This document shows, piece by piece, positions 9,394 to 19,911 of a stretch of 37,756 nucleotides of DNA (the first letter of the stretch is position 1; every line of letters begins with the position of its first letter). A model generated the notes under the pieces. It had not been told where the DNA came from, searched no databases, and was given only the letters and a program-made list of their open reading frames with translations. The DNA is from Nemertoderma westbladi (lineage: Eukaryota; Xenacoelomorpha; Nemertodermatida; Nemertodermatidae): the NCBI GenBank assembly GCA_032718475.1, contig JAUCBJ010006979.1, positions 1-37,756 of the forward strand, given 5' to 3'. Both the position numbers and the translations under genes were made by a program.

Positions 9394-10361
9394 TGTTCGC
9401 GGTATTTCAACTTTTCATAACGCGAGTTGAATACTTTTTGTATTTATTTAAAATGATTATTCCGATATCACTACTGGGTGCGGGACCATGGGTTTTGGGC
9501 ACATTCTATGAACTGGGGGCGATTTATGGGCGAACATTGGGGCAACTTACAGGGTATGGGAATAATTTCATATTTATAAGGGCCAGGGGTGGGAGGCAAA
9601 GTTAAGCAGTATTCAGGTTAGCCTGAGTACTATTAGGCCCTGGCCAACTTCCTGCTGCCTGTAGAGGTGGATTTGGTAACGTGCCAGGCCTAAAGGACAA
9701 GGACTGCCCTTAGCGGCCCCTGGCCAACAGCAGTTATTACGAGCCTGAAAAGGACATCGGAACGCCGGCTGCTTGTGCCAGGGATTTGCGACGGGAAACG
9801 ACAGCCCCCTTAGCTAAGCCGTACTGGTTCTCGATGATCGAACCCTTCGGGGTTCGGGAGGGGTGGGACGGATACGCGAATGGGTCCACTGACACGACAG
9901 ACTCCGAGCCAAGCCATACTGGTTCTCAATGATCGATCCCTTCGGGGTTCGGGAGGGGTGGAACGGACATGCGACAGGGTCGACCGACACCGACACTACG
10001 GCACTAAGACCAGGACCGAGGGAAAATCTGGGGAACATTAGGTAGGCTAAAATCTGAGCGAACAGTGGGTAATTAAATAATATACTGTAGGGATTTATAT
10101 TGTCGTGTATAATTATTGTGAATATTTGGTGTATATTGATTTGGGGAAGCCCAATTAATTATCAATCAGGATTCAACAGTAGGAAGTTACATTAAAGAGT
10201 ATATCCAACCAATGCAATTTTTCCTCAACCGCAATCCTGCATTCAAGATATCATTCCTTCTCCACAATCAATATCCGGTGACTGGCCGGGACTCTGTGGT
10301 CTGTAAAGTCACGTCTCCAGCATCGGCGTTTTCCCCCCTGGTGTTTGGGATAACGGCAACA
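9394..10361 (+). repeat. BEL 5' LTR
   Basis: 968 bp, TG...CA. The left end contains an inverted repeat (GTATTTCAAC ... GTTGAATAC, 9402-9435). TATTTATAAG at 9571-9580 is a likely TATA box. Two hairpin units with TTCG loops lie at 9839-9856 and 9934-9951. ATTAAA at about 10191 could serve as a poly(A) signal. Compared with the 3' LTR it lacks three of the five hairpin units. Confidence 0.93.
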
Positions 10362-10381
10362 AAATTGAAAATTAAACGCGG

Positions 10382-10405
10382 CCAACTTCAACTGGTGGAA
10401 GTTGG
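10382..10405 (+). promoter_or_regulatory. Leader hairpin and possible offset primer-binding site
   Basis: No TGG lies at the LTR edge. At 10382-10405 CCAACTTC and GAAGTTGG form a perfect 8-bp inverted repeat around AACTGGTG. The TGGTGGAAGTTGGGA beginning at 10393 starts with TGG as a tRNA-primed PBS would, but 32 bp inside. I cannot assign a tRNA. Confidence 0.3.
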
Positions 10406-10441
10406 GAATTCTACAATACTCTTCAAACAAAAGAAATTTCG

Positions 10442-10606
10442 CACTGTTGTGTCCCTAGGCAAGACACCTTAGACATTAGTGCCTACGCCAACCCAGCGGT
10501 ATAATGGGAACCTGGCTTTGCTGGGGTAATGATAATAAAAGCGCTTTGAGTATGCTGGGCGTAGAAAAGCGCTATATAAATAACCAATATTATTATTATT
10601 ATTATT
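10442..10606 (+). mobile_element. SINE-like insertion in the BEL leader
   Basis: A block with GTCCCTAGGCAAGACACCTTA, then AATGGGAACCTGGC, then AAAAGCGCTATATAAATA followed by an (ATT)n tail at about 10589-10606. This order is characteristic of widely spread metazoan SINEs with a conserved 3' domain. The 5' boundary is uncertain and no target duplication was defined. Confidence 0.6.
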
Positions 10607-10751
10607 AAACTCTCTCTGTGCTTACCCAGCACCCACTACGAGGAAACTCTGGTATTTGAGTTAAGACAAAGTCGTGGTTTAATTAATCAACAAACTCGAT
10701 CTAACCAACTCGTAGTCGGCAGATCACATATTGGAGAGTTGTTAACAGGGA

Positions 10752-10943
10752 ATGGAAGTATCGATCACACCCATTGATATCATCCAAGTTGAGCCAGGAA
10801 TCTGGCACGTTGAAGTGGAAGTACAAGGAACGAACGTCGGACGATTCAGGATTACCGTTCGGGTGGTCCAGGCTGAGTACGATACCTACGAGGAACTATT
10901 CTACGACATCGCATATCTAGCTATCAACGAGGCATTGGAATGA
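10752..10943 (+). CDS. Small acidic ORF upstream of BEL gag
   Basis: 63 codons, starting ATG at 10752 and ending TGA at 10941-10943. The predicted peptide is acidic, with alternating hydrophobic residues (IWHVEVEVQG..RFRITVRVVQAE) that would form beta strands. I do not recognise it. Its stop overlaps the gag ATG as ATGA (10940-10943), an arrangement used for termination-reinitiation in some retroelements. It could also be a chance ORF, but the absence of stops across 63 codons and the exact overlap favour a real leader ORF. Confidence 0.5.
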   Translation: MEVSITPIDIIQVEPGIWHVEVEVQGTNVGRFRITVRVVQAEYDTYEELFYDIAYLAINEALE

Positions 10944-12391
10944 TGGCGAACAATGTATCCGATACCGATGAGATGGACCACCACACAGATTCGGAAGCCG
11001 ACGAGGTACCGAACGTCAAGAACATGACCCGTCGACTAGGGGCTCTCAAGGGCGGAGTAACTCGAGCGTATCAACGGATAGAGAAACAACTCAAGGAAAT
11101 TAAAACCCCCCTCAACGAGATACAAACTCAGCTTCAGAGTATCCGAAACATCCTGCAGCGATATGAAAGAATGATACAGGCGTACCAAGAGCTCGTTCCC
11201 TCCACTGATCAGGAAAACTACCCCAGGTTAGAAGAACATGTTGTACATCTAGATGGGTTCCGCAAACAACACCGGAGGACCCTTAGCCTTGTGAGAGGCT
11301 ACGAAGAACAGTACTACAAGAGAGCCGAAAGAACAGATGCAGAATCAGTGCGAACCTCCAGCACCAGGACAGCAATACATCGAAGGAAATCGGGGTCCTC
11401 GAGAAACCAGCACTCCAGCGCTAGGAGCGCGGTGTCCGGTTCAGCACACAGCTCTCAAGGGGGTCAACCACTCCGAGACCAGCTATGAGAACGGAAGGCA
11501 TTAGCCCTCAAAGCTCGGATGGAAGATGAGTATATTCAACTGCAAGCCGAGCAAGACGTATTAGCCGCCAAAACACAAAAACGAGAGGCCGAACAAGCGG
11601 CCGAACGGCAGGCCGAACAACGCGAACAGGAGGCTGAACAACATAGACGAGAGGCTGAACGACGCGAACAGGAGGCTGAACAACGTGGACGAGAGGCCGA
11701 ACGAGAGATCGAACAACGTAAATGGGAAGCAGAAATGCGTAAACAACACGCCGAGGCCCAAGCGATTCTCATCCACAAAAAGAATGCGGATATTGCAAAA
11801 CTCGCGGAATACGAAGCCGCACTTATAGAACGAGATATTCAACTCTACGAGGACTGGGAAAGGGATATAGATCAGGAATATGAACCAATCCCGGTACCGG
11901 AATTAGAGAAGTCATTTATACCGACAGCGGCGAAACTTCCGAAACCCGAGAATACGCCTACCAAACAGTCCACGTTATCGGCACAAGCACCAGTGTTCCA
12001 TCCCCCACCGGTTACACTTAAAAATGAGGAACCGTATTTCCCGTCCAACCCCACGGCAACGAGTGTACCCAAGTACGAGCCTGAAAGGGACTCGGAACGG
12101 GACGCCACTCCTCGATCCAACAACCTGTTTACATCCACACCACAAACCCATAGTCACGTCACCATTAAAACTCCACCTATCATTGATCCATCGAGTATGG
12201 GAGAGAGTGCCAATAACTATAACCCTCCGAGTCACTCCAGTTCAGACGACGTCGGCCTTATCCGGGCATTGGAAAACCGCCTTGCCATGCCCAAGATGGA
12301 GATCCGCACCTTTGAAGGAGATCCCGTCGATTACCTCAGATTCAAGAAACGGTTCTTTGCGCAGATTGGTTCAACAGATATAGCATAGTAG
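10940..12391 (+). pseudogene. gag: BEL gag, N-terminal part (coiled-coil), with in-frame stops
   Basis: Structural Gag of the BEL element. The frame runs from ATG 10940, is interrupted by TGA at 11486-11488 and ends at two adjacent TAG codons (12386-12391), but continues in the same frame beyond each. Residues about 30-130 are predicted coiled coil (heptads around RIEKQLKEIKTPLNEIQTQL). From about 11560 a Glu/Arg/Gln-rich helix is built of tandem repeats of about 36 bp (REAEQREQEAEQ-like units to 11740). A Pro-rich linker follows, then the conserved start of the BEL Gag domain (FEGDPVDYLRFKKRF near 12310-12355). Near-perfect frame maintenance around the stops indicates point-mutation decay. 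Confidence 0.8.
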
Positions 12392-14077
12392 AAACTAGTA
12401 TATTTATCACAATACCTGGGTGACAAACCACGCCGAATTATTGCATGTTTTGAGGGAGGTTCTCATGAGGCATACTATGACGCATGGAAAACTCTAGATA
12501 AAAGATATGGAAATACCGGAACTATAATTAATAAAACTCTAGAGAGACTGATACAGGACGCGGGATCACTAGGGGACCCACAGAACATCCAGGAATTCAC
12601 CGACTCTATGAAGGATGCCTACTATACTCTGAAACCCTTAAATAAGGAGGACCAGGTGAACAACATTCTAAACCTCCGACAGATCGCCCGGAAGTTCCCC
12701 GGATGGCTACATAGTAAGTGGGCCTATAAATGCGTAGATCTCCAGCGCAGACATCCAGATCGAGATCCAAGCTTCCTTGAAATGTCGGCATTCCTGGACG
12801 ATATCTCCGAAGCCATGAATGACTCAATGTTTTCAAAACAGAGTCTTGCCAAGTTGGACGGAATAGAGAGCAACTCCAGGAGTAAGATACCCCCTCCGAA
12901 ACCGAGATTCCGCCCCCCACCGGTGAGTACGATGGCCATCACCATGGCCGAGGATTCCGACGACGAAGACTATGAGGAACCGACATCCGCCGAGGAATGG
13001 GCATGTTATCTCGCGAATTGGGCACCCGAGAGGGAAGGCATCACAAACTCCCTGCTCTGTCTCTATTGTGGAGAGAAAAATAAAGTTGAATTCTGCAGGA
13101 AGTTCCAGTTTGCCGAACTCGTCCCACGCTTCGAAGCGATTATGAAACACCGAGGATGCTTCCGGTGTCTTGGTACAGGTCACTACGTTCGGGAGTGTGA
13201 CCAAAGGTCGTGTTGTGCGGTTTGTAACGACCTACGTCATCACACGCTCCTCCACATCCCCGCGAACTTTGACTTCACTACCCTCCCCTTTCGGATTGAA
13301 ACAAAGCGAAGAGGAGAAACGAACCTCGTTTCTAAAGGATCCCGGACAACCCAACGGAGAGAAACCAACCCGTTTAAAACCTCCACTAACGCATCACAAG
13401 TGACAAATATCTCAGCCACGATCAACCTGATAAATCGCCATTACATGGTCTTCGCCAAAGTAATCCCAGTAAGAATTCAGGGAGTCGGCAAATCCTTGAC
13501 GACGCTCGCGTTCCTTGATAACGGGTCGGACGGAACCATCATCGACCGGGATTTCCTCGAGCAACTCGGCCTAGACTATGAACCTTACAAACGGCCCATA
13601 CAAACTATCACCGACAACAGAGAGGTAGACTCCAGGGAGGTGCAACTCCAGATGGAAGGAGTAATGAAGGGCTACGAAACGGTTAAGTTGACCATCAAGA
13701 ACGCCTTGGTACACATAGACCTCCGAGTGCGGTTCCGACAATCGGCCGAGTACGCCCCCCTCATACAGCTAGATCGAGACGACGTAGACCTAAGGTGCCC
13801 GCCATTGGATGTAAACCGCATCACTCTACTGATCGGACTTGATACACCGGAACTACACATCCCCACCGGAGATATCGCCCGATCTATAAAACAGGATGAC
13901 GGATTTTATGCTGAACGAACAATAATGGGATGGACACTCTGCGGCATTAAGGAGGAAACTACTGACACCTATACCTACCTTCCCAAATGTCAGATTAAAG
14001 AGAATGCAACCTCCGTGGGTTATTGCTCAGCTACGGACCTTGACGAGGATTTGTTTCTGGAGACCGAGAAAACCTAA
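12392..14077 (+). pseudogene. BEL gag C-terminus (zinc knuckles) and aspartic protease
   Basis: Same frame as 10940. First comes the remaining Gag domain (KLVYLSQYLGDKPR..), then an acidic linker, then the BEL Cys/His cluster at 13058-13255: C-x2-C, a second C-F-R-C-L-G-T-G-H with C downstream, and C-x2-C ending H-H-T-L-L-H. The retropepsin-like (DUF1758-type) domain follows. Its active site is at 13517 (L-D-N-G-S-D, where other BEL elements have D-x-G-S), with a later hydrophobic strand I-T-L-L-I-G-L-D. The frame ends at TAA 14075-14077, after which the RT region continues in the same frame. Confidence 0.85.
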
Positions 14078-15598
14078 CAAGAGATGACGAAATATTTTAA
14101 TCTAGAGACCCAGGAATTCGCTGAAAAGGACGAAAACCCGTCCGAAGAGGATCAATATTGTATGAACGTTCTCGACCAGGCCACGTTCAAAGACGGACAC
14201 TGGTGTTCACCTATGTTATGGAAGGACCCAAACAAACCGATGGCAAACAACGCCAGCATGGCACTTAGGCGACTTAAGGGGATTCTACGCCGGCTGAATG
14301 ACCAACCCGAGATAAAGGAGAAATATAATACCGTTATCCAAGGATATCTCGACGATGGATTAGCAGAAATGGTACCACGGTATGAACTGCAAGGTGGTAA
14401 AAGAACATATTATCTCCCAACCCACTATGTGGTAGAAGCCCGGAAGGGTGGGAAAATCCGAGTGGTAAATGATGCCGCCGCTATGTACCAGGGTGAATCC
14501 CTAAACAGTCAGCTTTACACGGGACCCAACATATATAGTACACTCATCGGCGTATTGATCAGGTTCAGGGAAAACCGGGTAGCATTCACCTGCGACATCA
14601 AGGCCATGTTTCATCAAGTTCGTACGCTACCAAGAGACTCAGACTGTCTACGTATCCTATGGACGGATAAAACACTAACTCAACAGGAGATTAGTCAACT
14701 TACGATAAAGGACGTAGACATAATGCGTATGGTCGTCAGGATCTTCGGCGCTAAGGACTCGCCGGTAGCATGCAGTGACATGCTGAAGAGGACGGCAACT
14801 ATGTGCGAAAACGAGTTCCCTCCAACCGTCATAGAAACCATCCGACGATGTTTTTACGTGGACGACGGATGCGCTGGCGCAGATAATGTGGACGAGGCAT
14901 ATCAGCTAGCAATGGGGATGGTAGAATGTCTAAAGAAAGGAGGTTTTCCGCTCGTGAAGTTCAGATCCCACGACAAAACACTTATGGAAAAGTTTCCGGA
15001 GGACATCCGACTGGAAAATAACAAAATGTATTCGGAGGATGTGGAACACCGTGTACTCGGGATTGAATGGGACATAGAATCAGACGAATTCATTTTCAAA
15101 TATAAACCCCTACCCAAGCCTATGACAAAAAGGGGATGTTTGTCGATAAAAAGCGCCATCTTCGACCCACTAAATTTCATATCTCCAGTAACCTTGGCCG
15201 GAATGAACCTGATTAAGGAAATGTGGATAGAAGGACTGGGATGGGACGAAGAACTCCCCCCACACCTCAGCGTCAAATGGAGAAAATGGACGGAGCAGCT
15301 CGAACACCTACATCTTATGCGGATACCTCGACCGTTTTTCCTCGATAAACTACCCACCGATATCTTCCAGCTCCATACCTTCTCGGATGCTTCGAATACC
15401 GGAATTGGCGTAGTCACCTTCTTACGAAGACTAAGCAACGACGGAAATGGTGATACGAGCTTCTTATTTTCTAAAGCTAAGACAGTATCCGGGGAATTCG
15501 TAGCAACGATTCCACGACTCGAGCTTCAGGCTGCAGTTTGGGCAGTAAGACAGAATCGCATGGTCATGCGGAACCTACGAATCCCCATCGAATCTTAA
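14078..15598 (+). pseudogene. pol: BEL reverse transcriptase and start of RNase H
   Basis: Same frame again; the first ATG is at 14084. RT motifs in order: the basic strand K-I-R-V-V-N-D-A, D-I-K-A-M-F-H-Q-V (first catalytic Asp), F-G-A-K-D-S-P, and Y-V-D-D at 14855-14866 (catalytic pair). The thumb region has the BEL-typical I-F-D-P-L-N-F-I-S-P-V. RNase H begins near 15370 with F-S-D-A-S (Asp 15386) and I-P-R-L-E-L-Q-A-A. TAA at 15596-15598 breaks it directly before the next RNase H strand (F-W-V-D-S-S), which continues in the same frame. All visible RT catalytic residues are kept. Confidence 0.92.
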
Positions 15599-16553
15599 CA
15601 CTTCTGGGTCGATTCGAGTATAGTTCTCTATTATCTCCACTCTCCATCACAGCGTCACACTACGTTTGTTGCGAACCGAGCCACGGAGATTAAACAGTGT
15701 ACCGGCCGGGAACAGTGGCACCACGTGAACGGGAAAGAAAATCCAGCGGACTTATCAAGCCGAGGCGCCACACCAAAACAACTCGGTAAAAGCAAACTCT
15801 AGCTTACAGGCCCGGAATTCCTACAGCAGCCACAATTAACATGGAGTACCCGATTCGACCCCGAACTCGATAGCGGAAAATACTCCGAGGACAATAAAGA
15901 GATCCGCAAAATCCATAGAAGCAATGCAGTGGAAATTTATAGTTGTCTGACTGAGCCTGCAAAGGACTCGGGCAGGCACTATAACGTCGCGACGATCACT
16001 CAACCAGCGGCGTCTTTACATCTGTTGATCGAGCGAACTTCATCAATGAGACGGCTCATCCACCACATTATAACCCTTCGCAACTTCCTACGGTGGAAAG
16101 ACAACAAACCGATAGTTCAACAAGAACTCATTATCGCGGAGAAGTGTATCGTTGGATATGTCCAGAGAGAAAGTTTCCCCGATGAGTGGGAACAACTTAG
16201 TGCGGGCAAAACCTTGAAACCGGACAGCCCAGTCTACCAGCTGAGACCAATGATGGGAGAGGACGGACTGATCCGACTAAATACCCGGATGGCAAACGCC
16301 CCGGTCGAATATGAGGTTAAATACCCAGCGCTTCTGCCCGGAACGTCAACACTAGCCAAGCTATTAATTCAACAATGTCACGAGGAAAACCATCATGCAG
16401 GACAGAACTGGATTATAGCTAATATAAGACAAAGATATTGGATCACCAACATCCAGCCACTGATCCGGAAAGTGTTGAAACGTTGCTTTACCTGCAGAAG
16501 ATATCTAGCGCCACCACTCACCCAAAAGATGGCCGACTTACCAGCCACCCGCC
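15599..16553 (+). pseudogene. pol: BEL RNase H end and integrase zinc-binding region
   Basis: Continues the pol frame with F-W-V-D-S-S (RNase H Asp) and N-P-A-D-L-S-S-R-G near 15740-15770. TAG at 15800-15802 stands where BEL proteins usually have Trp before a G-P-E-F-L motif. The integrase HHCC zinc-binding domain lies at about 16378-16500 (H-E-E-N-H-H-A-G .. C-F-T-C). The nested Gypsy element enters at 16554, after the codons for the M-A-D-L-P-A-T-R motif that precedes the integrase core. Confidence 0.88.
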
Positions 16554-16728
16554 TATAAGATATAAATGTGTCAGTTATTCAAAATGTATTAATCTTATAA
16601 TCATCTAGCACTGTCAGACTACAAACCGCACAATCCTGCAATGACCAGAATACCAACCACCACCACAGTTACACTCAGCAGTCCGCAGCCTATAATAATC
16701 CATCCATCTATCTCACCCATATCTTATA
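16554..16728 (-). repeat. Gypsy 3' LTR
   Basis: 175 bp, identical to 20768-20942. Bounded on the element side by the polypurine tract and on the outside by CCGCC. Confidence 0.95.
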
Positions 16729-16790
16729 TTCCCCCCAGTTTGTAAAATAAACTATCTGTGTTCTCATATTCCCCCCAGTTTATAGTAAAC
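16729..16790 (-). promoter_or_regulatory. Gypsy polypurine tract, duplicated
   Basis: On the minus strand AAACTGGGGGGAA abuts the 3' LTR (16729-16741). A second AAACTGGGGGGAATAT lies about 45 bp upstream (16771-16786). The abutting copy fixes the LTR boundary and supports the unusual TATAAG terminus. The purpose of the second copy is unknown; it may be a leftover of a short duplication. Confidence 0.75.
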
Positions 16791-16842
16791 GTATATTTAA
16801 CACCATGTTCAAGTAAATAGCTCCAATCGATATTTAGCTAAT

Positions 16843-19800
16843 CTAAATCCCATATCTCTCCGGTGGTTTCGAATTTCTCCCCGCTCGAGTTACATATCCT
16901 AACTCCGGAACGACCTCAATATCATTTGCATTACTTCTATCATCTATATTGTCGTTGTCATCATCCTCATTGTAATTCACTGTAGTGTCATCATCATTTA
17001 CAGTTTCATCATCTGAACTGTCCGTGTCCATCTCATCTTCAATGTCAATATTCCTGTCAATGTTCCCATTGTATGTCACGTCCAGTTGGTTACCGACGTG
17101 AATCTTTCTAACATCCTGTAGATGATGTCTGATACCCTTTACTACAACCGACCATTCATCTGGAATTTCCTCTACTTCCATTGGTCCTTTCCACCTTTTG
17201 TAGCAACGCCACTTCTGTTCAGGCTTGACGTAAATCAAATCTCCAATTTTATATGGGTTGTCTATTACCTCTCTGTCTTCTAGCAGCTTTGTTATGCCAG
17301 GCAACTTTTCCACTCGTTCACCCATGACTTTCTGAATTGGTGTCTGGTTATCTTTTACTGATGTTCTGTTGTACCAGAATGTAACTTGAACTGGATCTTT
17401 CTTAGATCTTGACGCCCACGCTTTTATAGTTCGATGCATTCTTTCGACGGGATTTCCCCTAGGTCTGTATGCGCACGAAGGCTTCAGTTTCACCTCCCAT
17501 TTATTTAAGAAACTTTTAAACTCATTGCTGCGGAACGCAGGACCATTATCGGGTATAATTTCTTCAGGGGGTCCCCACTCTATAAATATTCGCTGTAGAA
17601 TTTTAACGGCCTGTGCGCTTGTTTTATTAGGCACTTGATTCCAAATAGTAAAATTAGAGTTACAATCCATAACTGTTAGATAACTGTGAGTCCCATACTC
17701 AGAAAAATCAGTAGATAATCTTTGCCAACTCCTATCAGTTTTACAGCTGCCTGGTTTCAGTTTCACTGGTACAGGGTCGATGCTCTTACATTCTTCACAC
17801 TTTCTACAAACCTCTTTAATTGCTTCTTTACAATGGTCTGTTACACTGCCTAGATTCCTGTCTGCTTTACATAGATTCTTTAGTCTATCAGATCCCACAT
17901 GTACCACTTCGTGTAATTCCTTCACTCTTTCCTCAATGTCCGCATAATCTGCGGTTCCATTGGTCTCTGTAACAGTTACTGCAGCTACTTCGACTTCTGG
18001 TTTTTTTAGCCATTTTTTTGGTATACGAGTTAAACAGTCAGCTCGATTCTGCTCTGATGGAACTAGATGCAAAGTTGTTTTTAACTGAAATTCGTCCACA
18101 GTTTTCTTGAGAAGTTCCAATCTTCGTCTTATTAACATTTTAGACATTCCCTTAGTGCGAATGCGGTGTTCATCTTTCAGCATTGCATTTACCCATCCAT
18201 ATACCGGTGCCGAGTCAGTATATAATTGTATTTCTGTTAATTCCCACTGTATTGCCATATTTACCCCTTCAATTAATGCGCTAAGCTCGGCTGAGTTTAT
18301 GTGTTCTGGGTGATCGTTTTTACGTAACCATGATCCATCCTCAGCTGTCTGTCCCCCGATTCTCACCATCGCCCCAATGGCCAAGTTACTAGCGTCAGCC
18401 CAAACTTCGCCACGTTTCGTATCACTTATAGGCCACGAACCACCCACTGGATCTGCTCGTTGCACTCGGTTAACCACCTCAACTAATTTATCTCTAGTTC
18501 CCTTGTCTATTACTGAATCCATTGGAACATTTGCTGCCTGGCGTTGCAGCCAACTCAATGACACTCGCAACCATCCCTCGATCAAATAGTTTCCTCGTAA
18601 TTGTCCTACCACTGATAGCAGTTTTCTATGAGTTAATGGGTTCTCGATCTTTTCTGGGTCTGGAATGTCACTATCTCGTTTCCACTTCCCCCCTTCCACA
18701 GCGACTCCGAGGACTCTGGCCCCACCTTTAATTTCTATTGCTTCCTTGGTTTCAAGTCCGAACTTTTTAAGATGTTGCCTTACGTCATCTGCTGTTACAC
18801 CTGTTTGTAAATCTGCATATATGTCATCCCTAAAACTGTCTGTCGATTCCTTAATTCGATCATTCTGTCCCAGTACTTTTTCTACAATAGTATCCAATAT
18901 TTTGGGTGCCGGGCCCAACCCAAACCCAAGTCTAGTCATGCAGTACCTTTTTCCTTTGTAACTGACTGTTTGGTATGCCTGTAGTGCCGGTGCTATTCTT
19001 ATCTGCATGTACGCCCACTTTAAGTCGATTATTGCTGTATTCTCGCCCATTCTTATCCAGTGCCTTAACTTTTCGTTACTTGCTGCTGCCTCCACCCCTG
19101 GTTGCTTTATTAAGTATTCGTTTAATTCTCTAAAATCCATAATGGGGCGCACTCGATCTTTGCGGGGTTCATTTTTATACATCAGAGGTATCAGTGCCAT
19201 ATAATCACCCTCAAATTCTTGCAACCATCCCTTCTCTATCCACTCTCCTACTCCTTTCTCATACTTGCTACGTAGTTCTGTTGGAATATGATATTCCCGT
19301 ACTGTATTGTTTAGTCTACCTGGTGGAGAGCCAGCTTCGAATTTGTACTCCACTTGCCAATTAGTACCATCGAAAACTGCACAAAAATCGTCTTTATCTA
19401 TTCTTAGTATTGGTTCTGTAGTCGTTTTGGCTACTGCTGATACTGACCATTGTCCCCCTGACCCGACACTTACTTCCATTTTACCGTCGTCTGTTCCTAT
19501 AAATGAAATGCCGTTGCTTTTCTTTATTAAGTCCCACCCATATATCATATTTAATTCTCCTACTATATGATCAACAACCAAGAATTCCCAAACAAACTCC
19601 GGCATCCTGTCAATCTGTAACACAGTACTAACCTTTCCTACCAACTGCGTAGCTGTAGACCCGTCTAACATAGTTATGTTTGATTTATTACCTGGTTCCT
19701 CAAATGTTCCATTAATTCTCGCTGCGAACTTCCGCGATAATATACTCCTGCTACACCCAGAATCGACCAATGCTTCCACAAATTTCCCTCCACAATTCAC

Positions 19801-19911
19801 ATTTTTCGTCGGAAGATCACCGACTTGTCCTCCGGGGAGACGACCGCTGGCACACACGACGCCTCCCCCTATTCGTTTCCCGGCTTCGTCGTCGGGATGA
19901 ATGCCACGCAC
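16843..19911 (-). CDS. pol: Gypsy Pol: protease, reverse transcriptase, RNase H, integrase
   Basis: The frame is open from 19911 to its stop at 16843 and reads about 1,010 codons after the likely frameshift. In order: retropepsin (L-V-D-S-G-C-S-R-S near residue 50); RT (R-P-I-M-D-F-R-E-L-N, D-L-K-W-A-Y, G-F-G-L-G-P-A-P, F-R-D-D as the catalytic pair in place of the common Y-x-D-D); RNase H (W-A-D-A-S, S-A-E-L, Y-T-D-S, Q-N-R-A-D); integrase zinc finger (H-x4-H ... C-x2-C) and D,D,E core (S-T-D-F, P-D-N-G-P-A-F, P-V-E-R-M). A GPY-like region (K-G-P-M-E-V) and a long acidic tail ending P-P-E-R-Y-G-I close it. Integrase after RNase H identifies Ty3/Gypsy. There is no ATG at the frame start; it lies in -1 relative to gag, so it is probably made as a Gag-Pol fusion. 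Confidence 0.95.
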   Translation of the reverse strand: MRGIHPDDEAGKRIGGGVVCASGRLPGGQVGDLPTKNVNCGGKFVEALVDSGCSRSILSRKFAARINGTFEEPGNKSNITMLDGSTATQLVGKVSTVLQIDRMPEFVWEFLVVDHIVGELNMIYGWDLIKKSNGISFIGTDDGKMEVSVGSGGQWSVSAVAKTTTEPILRIDKDDFCAVFDGTNWQVEYKFEAGSPPGRLNNTVREYHIPTELRSKYEKGVGEWIEKGWLQEFEGDYMALIPLMYKNEPRKDRVRPIMDFRELNEYLIKQPGVEAAASNEKLRHWIRMGENTAIIDLKWAYMQIRIAPALQAYQTVSYKGKRYCMTRLGFGLGPAPKILDTIVEKVLGQNDRIKESTDSFRDDIYADLQTGVTADDVRQHLKKFGLETKEAIEIKGGARVLGVAVEGGKWKRDSDIPDPEKIENPLTHRKLLSVVGQLRGNYLIEGWLRVSLSWLQRQAANVPMDSVIDKGTRDKLVEVVNRVQRADPVGGSWPISDTKRGEVWADASNLAIGAMVRIGGQTAEDGSWLRKNDHPEHINSAELSALIEGVNMAIQWELTEIQLYTDSAPVYGWVNAMLKDEHRIRTKGMSKMLIRRRLELLKKTVDEFQLKTTLHLVPSEQNRADCLTRIPKKWLKKPEVEVAAVTVTETNGTADYADIEERVKELHEVVHVGSDRLKNLCKADRNLGSVTDHCKEAIKEVCRKCEECKSIDPVPVKLKPGSCKTDRSWQRLSTDFSEYGTHSYLTVMDCNSNFTIWNQVPNKTSAQAVKILQRIFIEWGPPEEIIPDNGPAFRSNEFKSFLNKWEVKLKPSCAYRPRGNPVERMHRTIKAWASRSKKDPVQVTFWYNRTSVKDNQTPIQKVMGERVEKLPGITKLLEDREVIDNPYKIGDLIYVKPEQKWRCYKRWKGPMEVEEIPDEWSVVVKGIRHHLQDVRKIHVGNQLDVTYNGNIDRNIDIEDEMDTDSSDDETVNDDDTTVNYNEDDDNDNIDDRSNANDIEVVPELGYVTRAGRNSKPPERYGI

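Noticed and set aside
11536-11842. Cys/Ser-rich open frames on the minus strand within BEL gag
   Set aside because: They are antisense to the Glu/Arg repeat of gag, whose period keeps other frames open.
10940-16553. Programmed stop-codon readthrough in BEL
   Set aside because: Six stops of all three kinds, one in a conserved Trp position, are better explained by mutation; kept only as a question.
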